NCBI GenBank assembly: GCA_027034965.1
Contig: JALVWL010000250.1
Location: 1-22,070 of the forward strand
DNA from: Candidatus Omnitrophota bacterium
GTDB taxonomy: Bacteria > Omnitrophota > Gorgyraeia > S143-82
Length of the DNA: 22,070 nucleotides
Direction: 5' to 3'
Position 1 is the stretch's first letter, and every line of letters begins with the position of its first letter. The notes beneath the pieces are model-generated. The model was given only the letters and a program-made list of their open reading frames with translations, was not told the origin of the DNA and did not search any database. Position numbers and translations under genes: made by a program. Shown in pieces: positions 1 to 6,879 of this stretch.

Positions 1-1253
1 AAACTGTTCCTCTCCAGGATAAACCAGAGTAGTCTAGCCATTGACTCACACAGACCACCCAGACCATCTGCTGACAGAATAGAACCAATCGAGTCAATTA
101 CAGATTCAGTCGATTGCCCATCTAAAGGGAGATCCCTAAGATCTATATAGACTAGTTCGGCCTCCTCTACCCTAGTCTTGATAATAGAAGCAAGTTCTCG
201 GAATAAGGGATCCAGTCCCAGAATATAGTAATGGGAAAAGAGATTAATTAAATCCTTGTAATACACCTGGCCAGTCCGCTGATTCTCAACAAGCTTAAAC
301 AATAACTCGACAAAAGAATATCCTGAACTAACCTTCACGGGAAACCCTATACTCACATTCAATGCCTCGAATCTATCCCCTAGCTCCTCGAGAAATGGCA
401 GTAATATATCCTGTCTGGAGAGGATGACCGCTGCATCCTTGGGGTGATGTATCCTTTTAGGCAAAAGTCCAACAGCGCCCTTTATCTCGTCAATACCGCT
501 CAAAGTAGGGATAACTGTTACCTTATCAGTATCTACCTCCCATATAATATGCCTATCGACCACTCCACTATCCAATAGTTCTCTGGTCTTATCTGCCAAC
601 CTTGGCACCTCTATACTGAACAACACATAAACCACATTAAATCTCTCCTTTAATGCCTTTATAAGCCGCAAGTCTGCCTCAGGATGGAGAAACTGGCCAG
701 CAAAGAGGATGCCCTCTGCATCGATATCCAGTAGTTCTAAGTTCTCAAGGAGCAGACTTCTAACCATAGACGGTGTAAATAGCCTCTCCTCGTAGAGTCT
801 GCTATAGAAACGACTCTTTATCTCTGGTATGTAACGCCAGATGCGATAGAACAGGTCCTCCTCACTGTGGCCAACCAACCACTTATGCACATCACTTATT
901 GCATCATCCCCAACACAAAACCTTTCCAGCTCCTCTACTGTGCGGAATATACTCCTAGACCAGGGAAAAAATACCTCCCAGACAGCAAATTCCGGGATAT
1001 AGCTACTCACACAATCCTTCAATATAGCCAAAACATCATCAAAATCCCCATAGGAGAAGTCCAGAATCCCTGACAACAAAAACCGCCAGAATTCATTTAC
1101 CGGAAACACACGTGGTGGAAAGAGCACGCCATCCTTTGCCAAGAGGTTGTCCAAGAAAAAACCCTGCCTTGTATTGGGAAATACGACAATCCAGTCCTCT
1201 AACTTCTCTTTATCCCTCAAAAACTCAAAGACGGTCTCGGGTACGTCCTTCAT
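1..1253 (-). CDS. AddB-like recombination protein (PD-(D/E)XK superfamily), N-terminal part, cut by window edge
   Basis: An open frame from an ATG at 1253 runs without a stop to base 1, giving about 417 residues, so the C-terminus is missing. The start reads MKDVPETVFEFLRDKEKLED and is followed by VVFPNTRQGFFLDNLLA, which resembles the opening of AddB-like proteins (a degenerate helicase strand 'vvFPnrRag.fl'). Near residues 275-315 there is AAVILSRQDILLPFLEEL followed by LNVSIGFPVKVSSGYSFVEL, which resembles the 'NvtmGyPl..tp.ysfi' segment of AddB-like proteins best known from Bacteroidota. Family members help AddA/RecB-type enzymes resect double-strand DNA breaks and usually carry a nuclease domain at the C-terminus, which cannot be seen here. 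The ATG overlaps the TGA of the upstream nuclease gene in an ATGA junction, which indicates translational coupling. The family call rests on recalled motif similarity. Confidence 0.65.
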   Translation of the reverse strand, partial: MKDVPETVFEFLRDKEKLEDWIVVFPNTRQGFFLDNLLAKDGVLFPPRVFPVNEFWRFLLSGILDFSYGDFDDVLAILKDCVSSYIPEFAVWEVFFPWSRSIFRTVEELERFCVGDDAISDVHKWLVGHSEEDLFYRIWRYIPEIKSRFYSRLYEERLFTPSMVRSLLLENLELLDIDAEGILFAGQFLHPEADLRLIKALKERFNVVYVLFSIEVPRLADKTRELLDSGVVDRHIIWEVDTDKVTVIPTLSGIDEIKGAVGLLPKRIHHPKDAAVILSRQDILLPFLEELGDRFEALNVSIGFPVKVSSGYSFVELLFKLVENQRTGQVYYKDLINLFSHYYILGLDPLFRELASIIKTRVEEAELVYIDLRDLPLDGQSTESVIDSIGSILSADGLGGLCESMARLLWFILERNS

Positions 1254-1738
1254 ATTACCCTCTTCAGCTCACTATCTTCAGGACGAAGATAGAACAACCA
1301 ACCACAGATATCCCCAGGAAAGTGCAGGGAGAGGATATCGCAGTAAACCCTTAATTGCGAGATATGTTCCTGAGACTCTCTACCCAGTTTATAGTCCAGG
1401 ACATGCAATTCCTTGTCCTTCTTGATCAGAACATCCAGACGGAAGCGCTGACCTTTGGGGCCAAGGATTTCTTTCTCCGTAAAAACAGTTCCACCTTCTA
1501 GGAGAGAAAGAAACTGACGAAACGCCTGGGTCTCCTTGACACGGGAAAAGAGCATAGCCAGCTCATCCCTATATTCATCCCTTAACCAATAAGGAATGCT
1601 CAGGCTATACCTATTGATGGCCTCCTCAAGAGACAACTGCCTGCTCAGAAACAGCTCCAGTACACCATGGACATAGCTGCCAAAGGCCCGCTCCTCTGCC
1701 TTTGTTACATCCTCTTTTTTTACCTTTACCTGGAGCAT
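1250..1738 (-). CDS. Small stand-alone RecB-type PD-(D/E)XK nuclease
   Basis: This 162-residue protein is essentially one RecB/AddA-type nuclease domain. The family motifs appear in order: GSYVHGVLE with His24, EKE near residue 88-90, RLD with Asp102, VLDYKLG with Asp115 and Lys117, and a QLRVY element at 128-132. These supply the metal ligands and catalytic lysine of the fold. Normally this domain is fused to the end of AddA, RecB or AddB; here it is free. A TAG lies in frame four codons before the ATG and apgM ends 27 bases upstream, so no helicase part has been missed. The ribosome site is weak. The stop overlaps the start of the AddB-like gene, so the two products are probably made together and may act in one break-processing complex (inference). 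Confidence 0.75.
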   Translation of the reverse strand: MLQVKVKKEDVTKAEERAFGSYVHGVLELFLSRQLSLEEAINRYSLSIPYWLRDEYRDELAMLFSRVKETQAFRQFLSLLEGGTVFTEKEILGPKGQRFRLDVLIKKDKELHVLDYKLGRESQEHISQLRVYCDILSLHFPGDICGWLFYLRPEDSELKRVI

Positions 1739-1765
1739 ACCATCCGTCTAAGGCAAAACATAGCC

Positions 1766-2989
1766 TCAAGCCCCATATTTCTTTAGCTTACCCGAATGGG
1801 CCATCATCAGAGGCATAAGCTGCATAGAATAGATGCGGCCAAGCGAACCTCTTAGCGCCTCGCGCTCAGTAAATCTCTCACAGGGATCATACCTGAGATA
1901 AGGGGCCGAGAGAAGGACCGGGACAGGATGCCAGGAATGGCCTTTCATCGCACAGGGAGTAGAGTGGTCTCCGGTAATCGCAAGGACATCTGGTTCTTTA
2001 TCAAGGATGCGTGGCAATAACTCGTCAAAGGCCTCTATCTGGTGGACCTTATTCTCAAAATTTCCATCTTCACCGTAACTATCGGTCTTCTTGATATGCA
2101 AGAAAATATAATCGTGCTGGGATATAGCCTCTTCAAACAGCTCTATCTTCTCCTCCAATAGTTCTCCATGCCCCTCAACCTTAAGTACATCCATCCCAAC
2201 TACCCTGGCTATACCCTTGTACATAGGATAGGATGCAATAGCCGCCGGCGTTAGTTTATAGAGCTCTTGCAGAGAAGGGATATCCGGCAGCTTATCAAAA
2301 CCCCTCAATAACACCATATTTGCAGGGTGCTCATCCTTTAAGACCTCTTTGACCACCTCAATAAACCTCTTAACCACTCTAGCGGTCTTCTCTGAACCCT
2401 CATCTAGGGCCTGTGGCTCTAAAGGCAACAGACCTGTCTTCTGGGGATCCGTATCCGAGATATGCGGGCCAAGTCCTTCACCAGACAACAACAGGACAAA
2501 ACGATGCTCCTCTTCAGGCCTGACCGTAACCTTTATTCCGTCTATCTCTGAAACCGCCTGACTTATCTTTTCACAGAGACGGCTACTCAACTCCGTTGGA
2601 ATGCGACCGGCCCTTCTGTCTGTAACCTTGCCTTCCCCATCTACCGTACAGAAGTTTCCCCTTGCCGCAACATCCTGGGGTCCCATATCAAGACCTATAC
2701 CTAGGGCCGAAAGCACTCCTCTGCCTATCCAATACTTCAATGGATTATAACCGAATAGCCCCAGATGTCCTGGTCCACTCCCAGGCGTTATGCCCGGATA
2801 GATAGGATCCATAAGCCCTAATGCAGAGTTTATTGCAAGCCTATCCATATTAGGGGTATGTGCGGCCTCAAGGGGGGTCTTGCCGTCACTATTGGGAAGA
2901 TCCCCTATACCGTCCAGGACCACCAGTACTATCTTGGAATCCGTCTTCACAGATATATCCTTCATTACATCCAGGATAAGACTATCCAT
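1766..2989 (-). CDS. apgM: Cofactor-independent phosphoglycerate mutase, ApgM type
   Basis: Interconverts 3- and 2-phosphoglycerate in glycolysis and gluconeogenesis in the cytoplasm, without 2,3-bisphosphoglycerate. The 407-residue length fits the ApgM (archaeal-type) branch of the alkaline phosphatase superfamily, not the roughly 510-residue GpmI type. Visible motifs are VLDGIGD with metal ligand Asp26, TPGSGPGHLGLFGYNP with the likely phosphorylated Ser71, HIKKTDSYGEDG (Asp303), and AITGDHSTP (Asp341, His342) followed by GHSWHPVP (His354); these are the two-metal ligands. The start is well supported by AGGAGG five bases before the ATG. About 16 residues precede the first beta strand. The gene lies 82 bases after alr and 27 bases before the nuclease gene, all on one strand. 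Confidence 0.95.
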   Translation of the reverse strand: MDSLILDVMKDISVKTDSKIVLVVLDGIGDLPNSDGKTPLEAAHTPNMDRLAINSALGLMDPIYPGITPGSGPGHLGLFGYNPLKYWIGRGVLSALGIGLDMGPQDVAARGNFCTVDGEGKVTDRRAGRIPTELSSRLCEKISQAVSEIDGIKVTVRPEEEHRFVLLLSGEGLGPHISDTDPQKTGLLPLEPQALDEGSEKTARVVKRFIEVVKEVLKDEHPANMVLLRGFDKLPDIPSLQELYKLTPAAIASYPMYKGIARVVGMDVLKVEGHGELLEEKIELFEEAISQHDYIFLHIKKTDSYGEDGNFENKVHQIEAFDELLPRILDKEPDVLAITGDHSTPCAMKGHSWHPVPVLLSAPYLRYDPCERFTEREALRGSLGRIYSMQLMPLMMAHSGKLKKYGA

Positions 2990-3071
2990 AACTGCCTCCT
3001 ATCGTTTAAGTCTCTAAGATTTACTCTATTCCCTTAACCGCGCACGGAAAATCAGGTACAATTTTCCCTTC

Positions 3072-4301
3072 TCAATTCTTAACTGTCAATCCCAATCTCT
3101 CCCTCGAGGCTATAGGCAGGTCCATCAAGTCTTGCACACTCATACGGCCTTCTTCGGGAGAAACCCTATATTTCCTGCTCACATAGATCCTGGGAAGTCT
3201 TCTCCCAAGCAAACACAACAACTCATAAGGAATACTACCATAGCAAGCAGATAAATATTCCACCCCTATCTCATTGATCCCCTGTTTCCCAATTAAGACC
3301 ACCTCATCCCCCTTGGAAACACCCTCCAAGGCCGTTACATCCACAAATAGATAATCCATACACACCCTGCCGACAATAGGACAAAAAGACTCGCGAATCA
3401 AGACCTTACCCCTATTGGATAGCAGGCGGGGATAGCCGTCTCCATAACCGACCGGAATAACCGCAATCCTCCTCTTAGTATCGGCAATATAGGAATGATT
3501 ATATCCCAGACCCTCGCCCTTGCGTAGAGTCTTTATAGAGGCTATCCTGGATTTAAGTGAAAGCACAGGGTATAACTTGACAACTGACTTCAATTCATCC
3601 CCACTATATGCACCGTAGAGTGCCAGCCCCGGCCTTATCATATTACATACCCCTTCAAATCGCCTGCGATAAACCAGGCCCGCGCTATTCGAGATATGCA
3701 CTAGTTTGAAATCCACCTGCCTACTCTTCAGTCGCTTCACCAAGCCTTCGAAACGGTTGATCTGATTAAGCGTAAACGCAGGATCACTATCTGCACTAGA
3801 GAGATGGGTATATATACCCTCCAGTTCCAATCCCACCATAAACAGCTGAAGTATCACCTGCTCGGCCTCTCTCAATTCCAGGCCAAGACGACGCATCCCA
3901 GTATCTACCTTTATATGCACCTTTATATTCGAATCCGAGTTATTCACAACAAAACGCCTCAATGCCTCTGCAAACTCCCTGCTCGCAACAGTAATAGTAA
4001 TCCCATAAAATTGGGCAATCTGAATATCCTGTGGCTCTATCTGCCCCAGAACAAGGATAGGTGAACGAATCCCCTGCTGACGCAAAAATATCGCCTCATC
4101 GAGACTGGCTACCCCGAGATAGTTTATCATCTTCGACTCCAGGAACCTGGCTACCGGGAGTATGCCGTGGCCATAGGCATCGGCCTTGATGACCGCCATA
4201 ACATAGACCCCTGCAGGGAATAGGGCCTTTAGGCCCTGAAGATTCAAATAAAGATTATCAAGGTTTATCTCTATCCACGACTGTCTGTAGAATCTGTCCA
4301 T
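3072..4301 (-). CDS. alr: Alanine racemase
   Basis: PLP enzyme converting L- to D-alanine for peptidoglycan precursors. The N-terminal barrel carries the cofactor lysine in AVIKADAYGHG (Lys39). KVDTGMRRLG (131-140) and NMIRPGLALYG (220-230) are family landmarks, and the second catalytic tyrosine is Tyr267 in GLGYNHSY, followed by AVIPVGYGDGYPRLLSNRG. The usual CMDQ motif reads CMDY at 314-317. The protein continues about 38 residues past RLPRIYV, where many family members end (YRVSPEEGRMSVQDLMD and on), so the 409-residue length is somewhat long. The ATG at 4301 lies inside the last 31 bases of amrS, with GAGGG just upstream. The next Met (residue 35) would remove part of the domain, so the overlap is probably real. 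Confidence 0.96.
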   Translation of the reverse strand: MDRFYRQSWIEINLDNLYLNLQGLKALFPAGVYVMAVIKADAYGHGILPVARFLESKMINYLGVASLDEAIFLRQQGIRSPILVLGQIEPQDIQIAQFYGITITVASREFAEALRRFVVNNSDSNIKVHIKVDTGMRRLGLELREAEQVILQLFMVGLELEGIYTHLSSADSDPAFTLNQINRFEGLVKRLKSRQVDFKLVHISNSAGLVYRRRFEGVCNMIRPGLALYGAYSGDELKSVVKLYPVLSLKSRIASIKTLRKGEGLGYNHSYIADTKRRIAVIPVGYGDGYPRLLSNRGKVLIRESFCPIVGRVCMDYLFVDVTALEGVSKGDEVVLIGKQGINEIGVEYLSACYGSIPYELLCLLGRRLPRIYVSRKYRVSPEEGRMSVQDLMDLPIASRERLGLTVKN

Positions 4302-5311
4302 ATGCCCTCTACTTTAAAATTGCATTCAGGACAATGCCCCCCATTTATACTCAAAAAGTCTTCCAGTACATTAAAGCCAATCCTTCTAATCAGAAGCTTA
4401 CCACACTGCGGACAGTAGGTATTTGCCTCCCTAGCCACATTGCCAGGATAAATATACCTCAACCCCGCCTTCCTGCCCAGGGCCTCGGCCCGCAGGAGCA
4501 GCTGAAGAGGCGTTGCATCTCTATCCATCATCCGATAATCTGGATGAAAGGCAGAGATATGCCAGGGAATATCCACACTTATCCCCGCAATAAACTCCGC
4601 AATCTTCGATAATTCCTCGTCAGAATCATTCAATCCTGGAATAATCAGCGTTGTTATCTCAATCCATATACCAAATTCATAATAGGCCTTAATCGCCTCT
4701 AAAACCGGCCCAAGTTTGCCACCGCATACATCCCTATAGGTTGTCTCGCTAAAGGCCTTTAGATCTATATTTGCGGCATCCAGATAAGCTGCTATCTTCT
4801 CAATCGCATCAAATTCAATAAACCCATTCGTTATAAATATATTAGCAAGATTTCTCTCCCTTGCCAACCTGGAAACATCATAAGCAAACTCAAAAAAGAC
4901 TGTTGGTTCAGTATAGGTATAAGAAATAGAGCCGGCCCTGTACTTTATCGCCAGGGCAACAATATCTTCAGGGGACAGATTCTCCGTCCTTGCCAGGCCC
5001 TCTCTTACCTGAGAAATCGTCCAGTTTTGACAAAAACTACAACGAAAATTGCACCCTGGGCAGGCCAGGGAAAGGCTAAAGCTCGAGGGGAAAAAGTGAT
5101 ACAAAGGCTTCTTTTCTATTGGGTCGAGGCCAAGGGCAGAGACCCTGCCGTAGTTCAAAGAAAACAATTCTCCTGAAAGATTCTTCCTGACACCACAGAT
5201 TCCAGTTGCACCTTCTGCGATACGGCAGGAATGGGGACAGAGACCACACACAACACTATCACCTGCCCCCTCCCAAAACATTGCCTTCTTCAAGGAGTCC
5301 CCATCAGACAT
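4271..5311 (-). CDS. amrS: AmmeMemoRadiSam-system radical SAM enzyme
   Basis: A 346-residue radical SAM protein related to pyruvate formate-lyase activases. The [4Fe-4S]/SAM motif CNFRCSFC puts cysteines at 87, 91 and 94 within SLACPGCNFRCSFCQNW. An N-terminal cysteine set (CGLCPHSC, residues 22-29, plus Cys39 in GICGVRK) and the following GRVSALGLDPIEKKPLYHF stretch are typical of AmrS. A C-terminal ribbon-like pair of CxxC motifs (CPQCGKLL and HCPECNF) probably binds metal. The family is usually found with Memo and AMMECR1 partners; neither is in this window, and the substrate in bacteria is not settled. The ATG at 5311 has a poor ribosome site; Met11 (KKAMFWEG), preceded by a purine-rich stretch, is an alternative start. 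It overlaps alr by 31 bases. Confidence 0.9.
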   Translation of the reverse strand: MSDGDSLKKAMFWEGAGDSVVCGLCPHSCRIAEGATGICGVRKNLSGELFSLNYGRVSALGLDPIEKKPLYHFFPSSFSLSLACPGCNFRCSFCQNWTISQVREGLARTENLSPEDIVALAIKYRAGSISYTYTEPTVFFEFAYDVSRLARERNLANIFITNGFIEFDAIEKIAAYLDAANIDLKAFSETTYRDVCGGKLGPVLEAIKAYYEFGIWIEITTLIIPGLNDSDEELSKIAEFIAGISVDIPWHISAFHPDYRMMDRDATPLQLLLRAEALGRKAGLRYIYPGNVAREANTYCPQCGKLLIRRIGFNVLEDFLSINGGHCPECNFKVEGIWTDSTDSRG

Positions 5312-5390
5312 ATTATCCCGGATTATGCATTAGAATTCTTTACCTTCCATCGCCCTGTTAATCAACCATCTCTTTTCTCATCTAAATAAA

Positions 5391-5439
5391 GCTCAAAAGT
5401 CAAATCTCAAATCTAAAAACCACAGCTTAAAACTTAAAT
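5391..5439 (+). repeat. Left arm of inverted heptad repeat (7 units)
   Basis: Read on the plus strand, the arm divides into seven consecutive 7-mers: GCTCAAA, AGTCAAA, TCTCAAA, TCTAAAA, ACCACAG, CTTAAAA, CTTAAAT. Its reverse complement aligns in register with the right arm at 5556-5604, at about 38 of 49 positions by eye. The core CTAAAAACCACAGCTTAAAA (5413-5432) matches the other arm at 19 of 20 positions. Confidence 0.7.
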
Positions 5440-5555
5440 CTTTTTATTTTTACCCTTTATTTCTTTTCTCTTTATCGTCACCTGAGCTCTCAATTCTTGC
5501 ACTCCGATTTTGCCTTCCTTAACTCCGCATTCTCTATATCCCATGTTAAAAACAG

Positions 5556-5604
5556 TTTTTACTTTTAAGTTGTGGTTTTTAGTTTTGCGTTTTTAGTTTT
5601 TAGT
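5556..5604 (-). repeat. Right arm of inverted heptad repeat (7 units)
   Basis: Plus-strand units are TTTTTAC, TTTTAAG, TTGTGGT, TTTTAGT, TTTGCGT, TTTTAGT, TTTTAGT. Three of the seven are the identical heptamer TTTTAGT. The best-paired segment with the left arm is TTTTAAGTTGTGGTTTTTAG at 5563-5582. The arms are exactly equal in length (49 bp) and share unit order, which suggests one element was copied in inverted orientation or evolved as a pair. Confidence 0.7.
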
Positions 5605-5661
5605 TTAACCACATAGTGAATTCTTATCTTTAGCTTTTCCTATTGTCCTACAACGAGTTTC

Positions 5662-5670
5662 ATTATATCA
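5662..5670 (-). promoter_or_regulatory. Possible extended -10 promoter facing amrS
   Basis: The minus strand reads TGATATAAT, a perfect extended -10 (TG, one base, TATAAT). No good -35 element lies at the usual distance, which is tolerated at extended -10 promoters. It would start transcription near 5655 and read through the heptad-repeat region into amrS. A predicted site only. Confidence 0.4.
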
Positions 5671-5711
5671 CAAATCCCTATTGCATAATCTGGGATTAAG
5701 GCCACCATACA

Positions 5712-6557
5712 TCAAAGCGTAATCTCTGTTCCAATCCCCTTATTGGTAAAAATCTCCAGCAACAAGGCATGGCTGACCCTTGCATTCACTATATGGGCCT
5801 TGTCAACCCCCCTCTCCAGTGCCGCAAGGGCTGAGGAGACCTTTGGAAGCATACCACCAGAAATGACCCCCTTATCGATCAATCCCTTTATATTAGCAGC
5901 ATCTATAGAGGAAATACGCCTCTTACCGTTCATTATCCCATCAACATTCGTCATAAACACCACCTTCGAGGCACCGACAGCAACCGCTACCTCTGCTGCC
6001 GCAACATCGGCATTCACATTAAACACATCCCCTACCCTATTGACCCCTAGAGGTGTAATCACAGGCACAACGTTTTTGTTCAATAAAGAAAAGATAGGAT
6101 TGGCGTTCACCCCAATTACATCTCCGACAAAGCCCAGTGCCTTATCCTTCTGACGCGCCTTTAATATACCATCCCGTTCAGTCAGAGGACCTGCAGGACA
6201 ATTCATATCCTCTAATTCCCTAATTATCTGCTGATTTATCCTATTCAATTCCCGTTTCACTACAGACATAATCCTCTTACTCGTATACCTCATACCATTG
6301 ACAAACCGTACCCTTATCCCCTTTCTTTCAAGGGCACTCGTAATGCTAGGGCCACCGCCATGGACAATCACAGGCCGCATCCCAACATAATGCATAAACA
6401 CGATATCCTTCAGAACCGATTTCCTGACAGACTCCTCTGCAAGGGAACTGCCACCATACTTAATGACAACCGCCTTTCCATGAAAGGCCTGAATGTAGGG
6501 CAACGCCTCTAATAAAACCCTAGATTTCTCAATCGCCTTCTTCACATCCTCTCCCAC
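5712..6557 (-). CDS. argB: Acetylglutamate kinase
   Basis: Phosphorylates N-acetyl-L-glutamate in the second step of cyclic or linear arginine synthesis, in the cytoplasm. The amino acid kinase motifs are clear: VVIKYGGSSL (30-39), IVHGGGPSI (64-72), FNVNADVAAAE (179-189), MTNVDGI (202-208), and the C-terminal SGGMLPK and LLLEIFTNKGIGTEI. The first motif differs slightly from the usual KYGGNAM. About 28 residues precede the first strand; such an N-terminal helix is typical of the hexameric, arginine-inhibited branch, so feedback control is likely (inference). The frame opens with GTG at 6557; a second GTG four codons later is a possible start, though a GGAGAGG lies too close to it. No other arginine gene lies nearby. 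Confidence 0.94.
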   Translation of the reverse strand: MGEDVKKAIEKSRVLLEALPYIQAFHGKAVVIKYGGSSLAEESVRKSVLKDIVFMHYVGMRPVIVHGGGPSITSALERKGIRVRFVNGMRYTSKRIMSVVKRELNRINQQIIRELEDMNCPAGPLTERDGILKARQKDKALGFVGDVIGVNANPIFSLLNKNVVPVITPLGVNRVGDVFNVNADVAAAEVAVAVGASKVVFMTNVDGIMNGKRRISSIDAANIKGLIDKGVISGGMLPKVSSALAALERGVDKAHIVNARVSHALLLEIFTNKGIGTEITL

Positions 6558-6603
6558 TCAAATCATCTCATATCCTTCTACAAAACTCCACCTTCCTGGC
6601 TTT

Positions 6604-6632
6604 ATTATACAACCGAACAAAACATATCCGAA
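6604..6632 (-). promoter_or_regulatory. Likely argB promoter
   Basis: On the minus strand, TTCGGA (3 of 6 to the -35 consensus) is followed after 17 bases by a perfect TATAAT. Transcription would begin near 6597, about 40 nt before the GTG of argB. Two copies of GTTCGG (minus strand) lie in and just upstream of the spacer and could be operator half-sites. Confidence 0.5.
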
Positions 6633-6699
6633 CCCGAAAATTGAGGAATATTTGTCACTCAAATGTCACCCATTTTGTCATCATTTGTGAAACTGATTT

Positions 6700-6746
6700 T
6701 TCCTGAAAGATTTTGTTTCACAAAATGAAACGGATTCTTTCAGGAA
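6700..6746. repeat. 47-bp imperfect palindrome (strong stem-loop)
   Basis: The arms TTCCTGAAAGA (6700-6710) and TCTTTCAGGAA (6736-6746) are perfect complements. The inner pair GTTTCA (6715-6720) and TGAAAC (6726-6731) extends the stem, leaving a CAAAA loop. By eye 18 of 21 positions pair. There is no T-run next to it, so it is not a standard terminator on either strand. It may be a structured RNA element, a protein-binding palindrome or a small repeated palindromic element. Confidence 0.75.
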
Positions 6747-6752
6747 GATTTT

Positions 6753-6769
6753 GTTTCATAAAGTGAAAC
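6753..6769. repeat. Second GTTTCA-N5-TGAAAC palindrome
   Basis: GTTTCATAAAGTGAAAC repeats the inner part of the preceding stem-loop (GTTTCACAAAATGAAAC at 6715-6731). The two 17-bp palindromes are 38 bases apart and share the left flank GATTTT. A further TGAAAC half occurs at 6688-6693. Paired 6-5-6 palindromes like this resemble operators for a dimeric regulator, though the regulator is unknown. Confidence 0.6.
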
Positions 6770-6825
6770 AAATTTGGATAGAACCAAGAACAATTTTTTG
6801 TTTTTATGCCTCATAGAATGAAAAC

Positions 6826-6848
6826 GCCCGGCCGATATGCAGCCGGGC
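6826..6848 (-). terminator. Terminator of the large isomerase-domain gene
   Basis: GCCCGGC and GCCGGGC form a perfect 7-bp GC-rich stem with a 9-base loop. On the minus strand the stem is followed by GTTTTCATT, a short U-rich run. It begins about 31 bases after the stop codon at 6880, as expected for an intrinsic terminator of that gene. Confidence 0.7.
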
Positions 6849-6879
6849 ATTGGCTTGCTGTCTTGTGATAGGCCGGTTA

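Larger units (their letters stand above)
5312..5711. other. 400-bp gene-free, AT-rich interval between argB and amrS
   Basis: No supportable gene lies here. It holds two inverted arms made of 7-bp units (5391-5439 and 5556-5604) around a 116-bp centre. On the minus strand an extended -10 element lies close to the argB stop. If that promoter is used, amrS would have a leader of about 340 nt containing both arms. In the centre, CGGAGT recurs 21 bases apart on the minus strand, which suggests the 7-base period continues there in weaker form. No tRNA-like fold was seen. Confidence 0.6.
6558..6879. other. 322-bp gene-free interval with palindromes, argB promoter and terminator
   Basis: From left to right this contains a likely argB promoter (6604-6632), two direct CCGAAC repeats (6613-6618 and 6628-6633), three TGTCA repeats 11-12 bases apart (6653-6680), a strong stem-loop (6700-6746), a second GTTTCA/TGAAAC palindrome (6753-6769), and the terminator of the large gene (6826-6848). 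No coding frame is supported. The density of symmetric elements is unusual for a simple gap. Confidence 0.65.

Noticed and set aside
3046..3067. Hairpin GGAAAAT-N8-ATTTTCC after alr
   Set aside because: A clear 7-bp stem, but AT-rich and with no U-run on the minus strand (TGCGCG follows), so it is not called a terminator.
5434..5544. 36-codon minus-strand frame between the heptad arms (starts MGYRECGVKEGK)
   Set aside because: No ribosome site; lysine-rich low-complexity sequence that follows from the repeat composition.
5391..5604. CRISPR-like array
   Set aside because: The 7-bp units are contiguous, with no spacers of constant length and no cas genes in the window.
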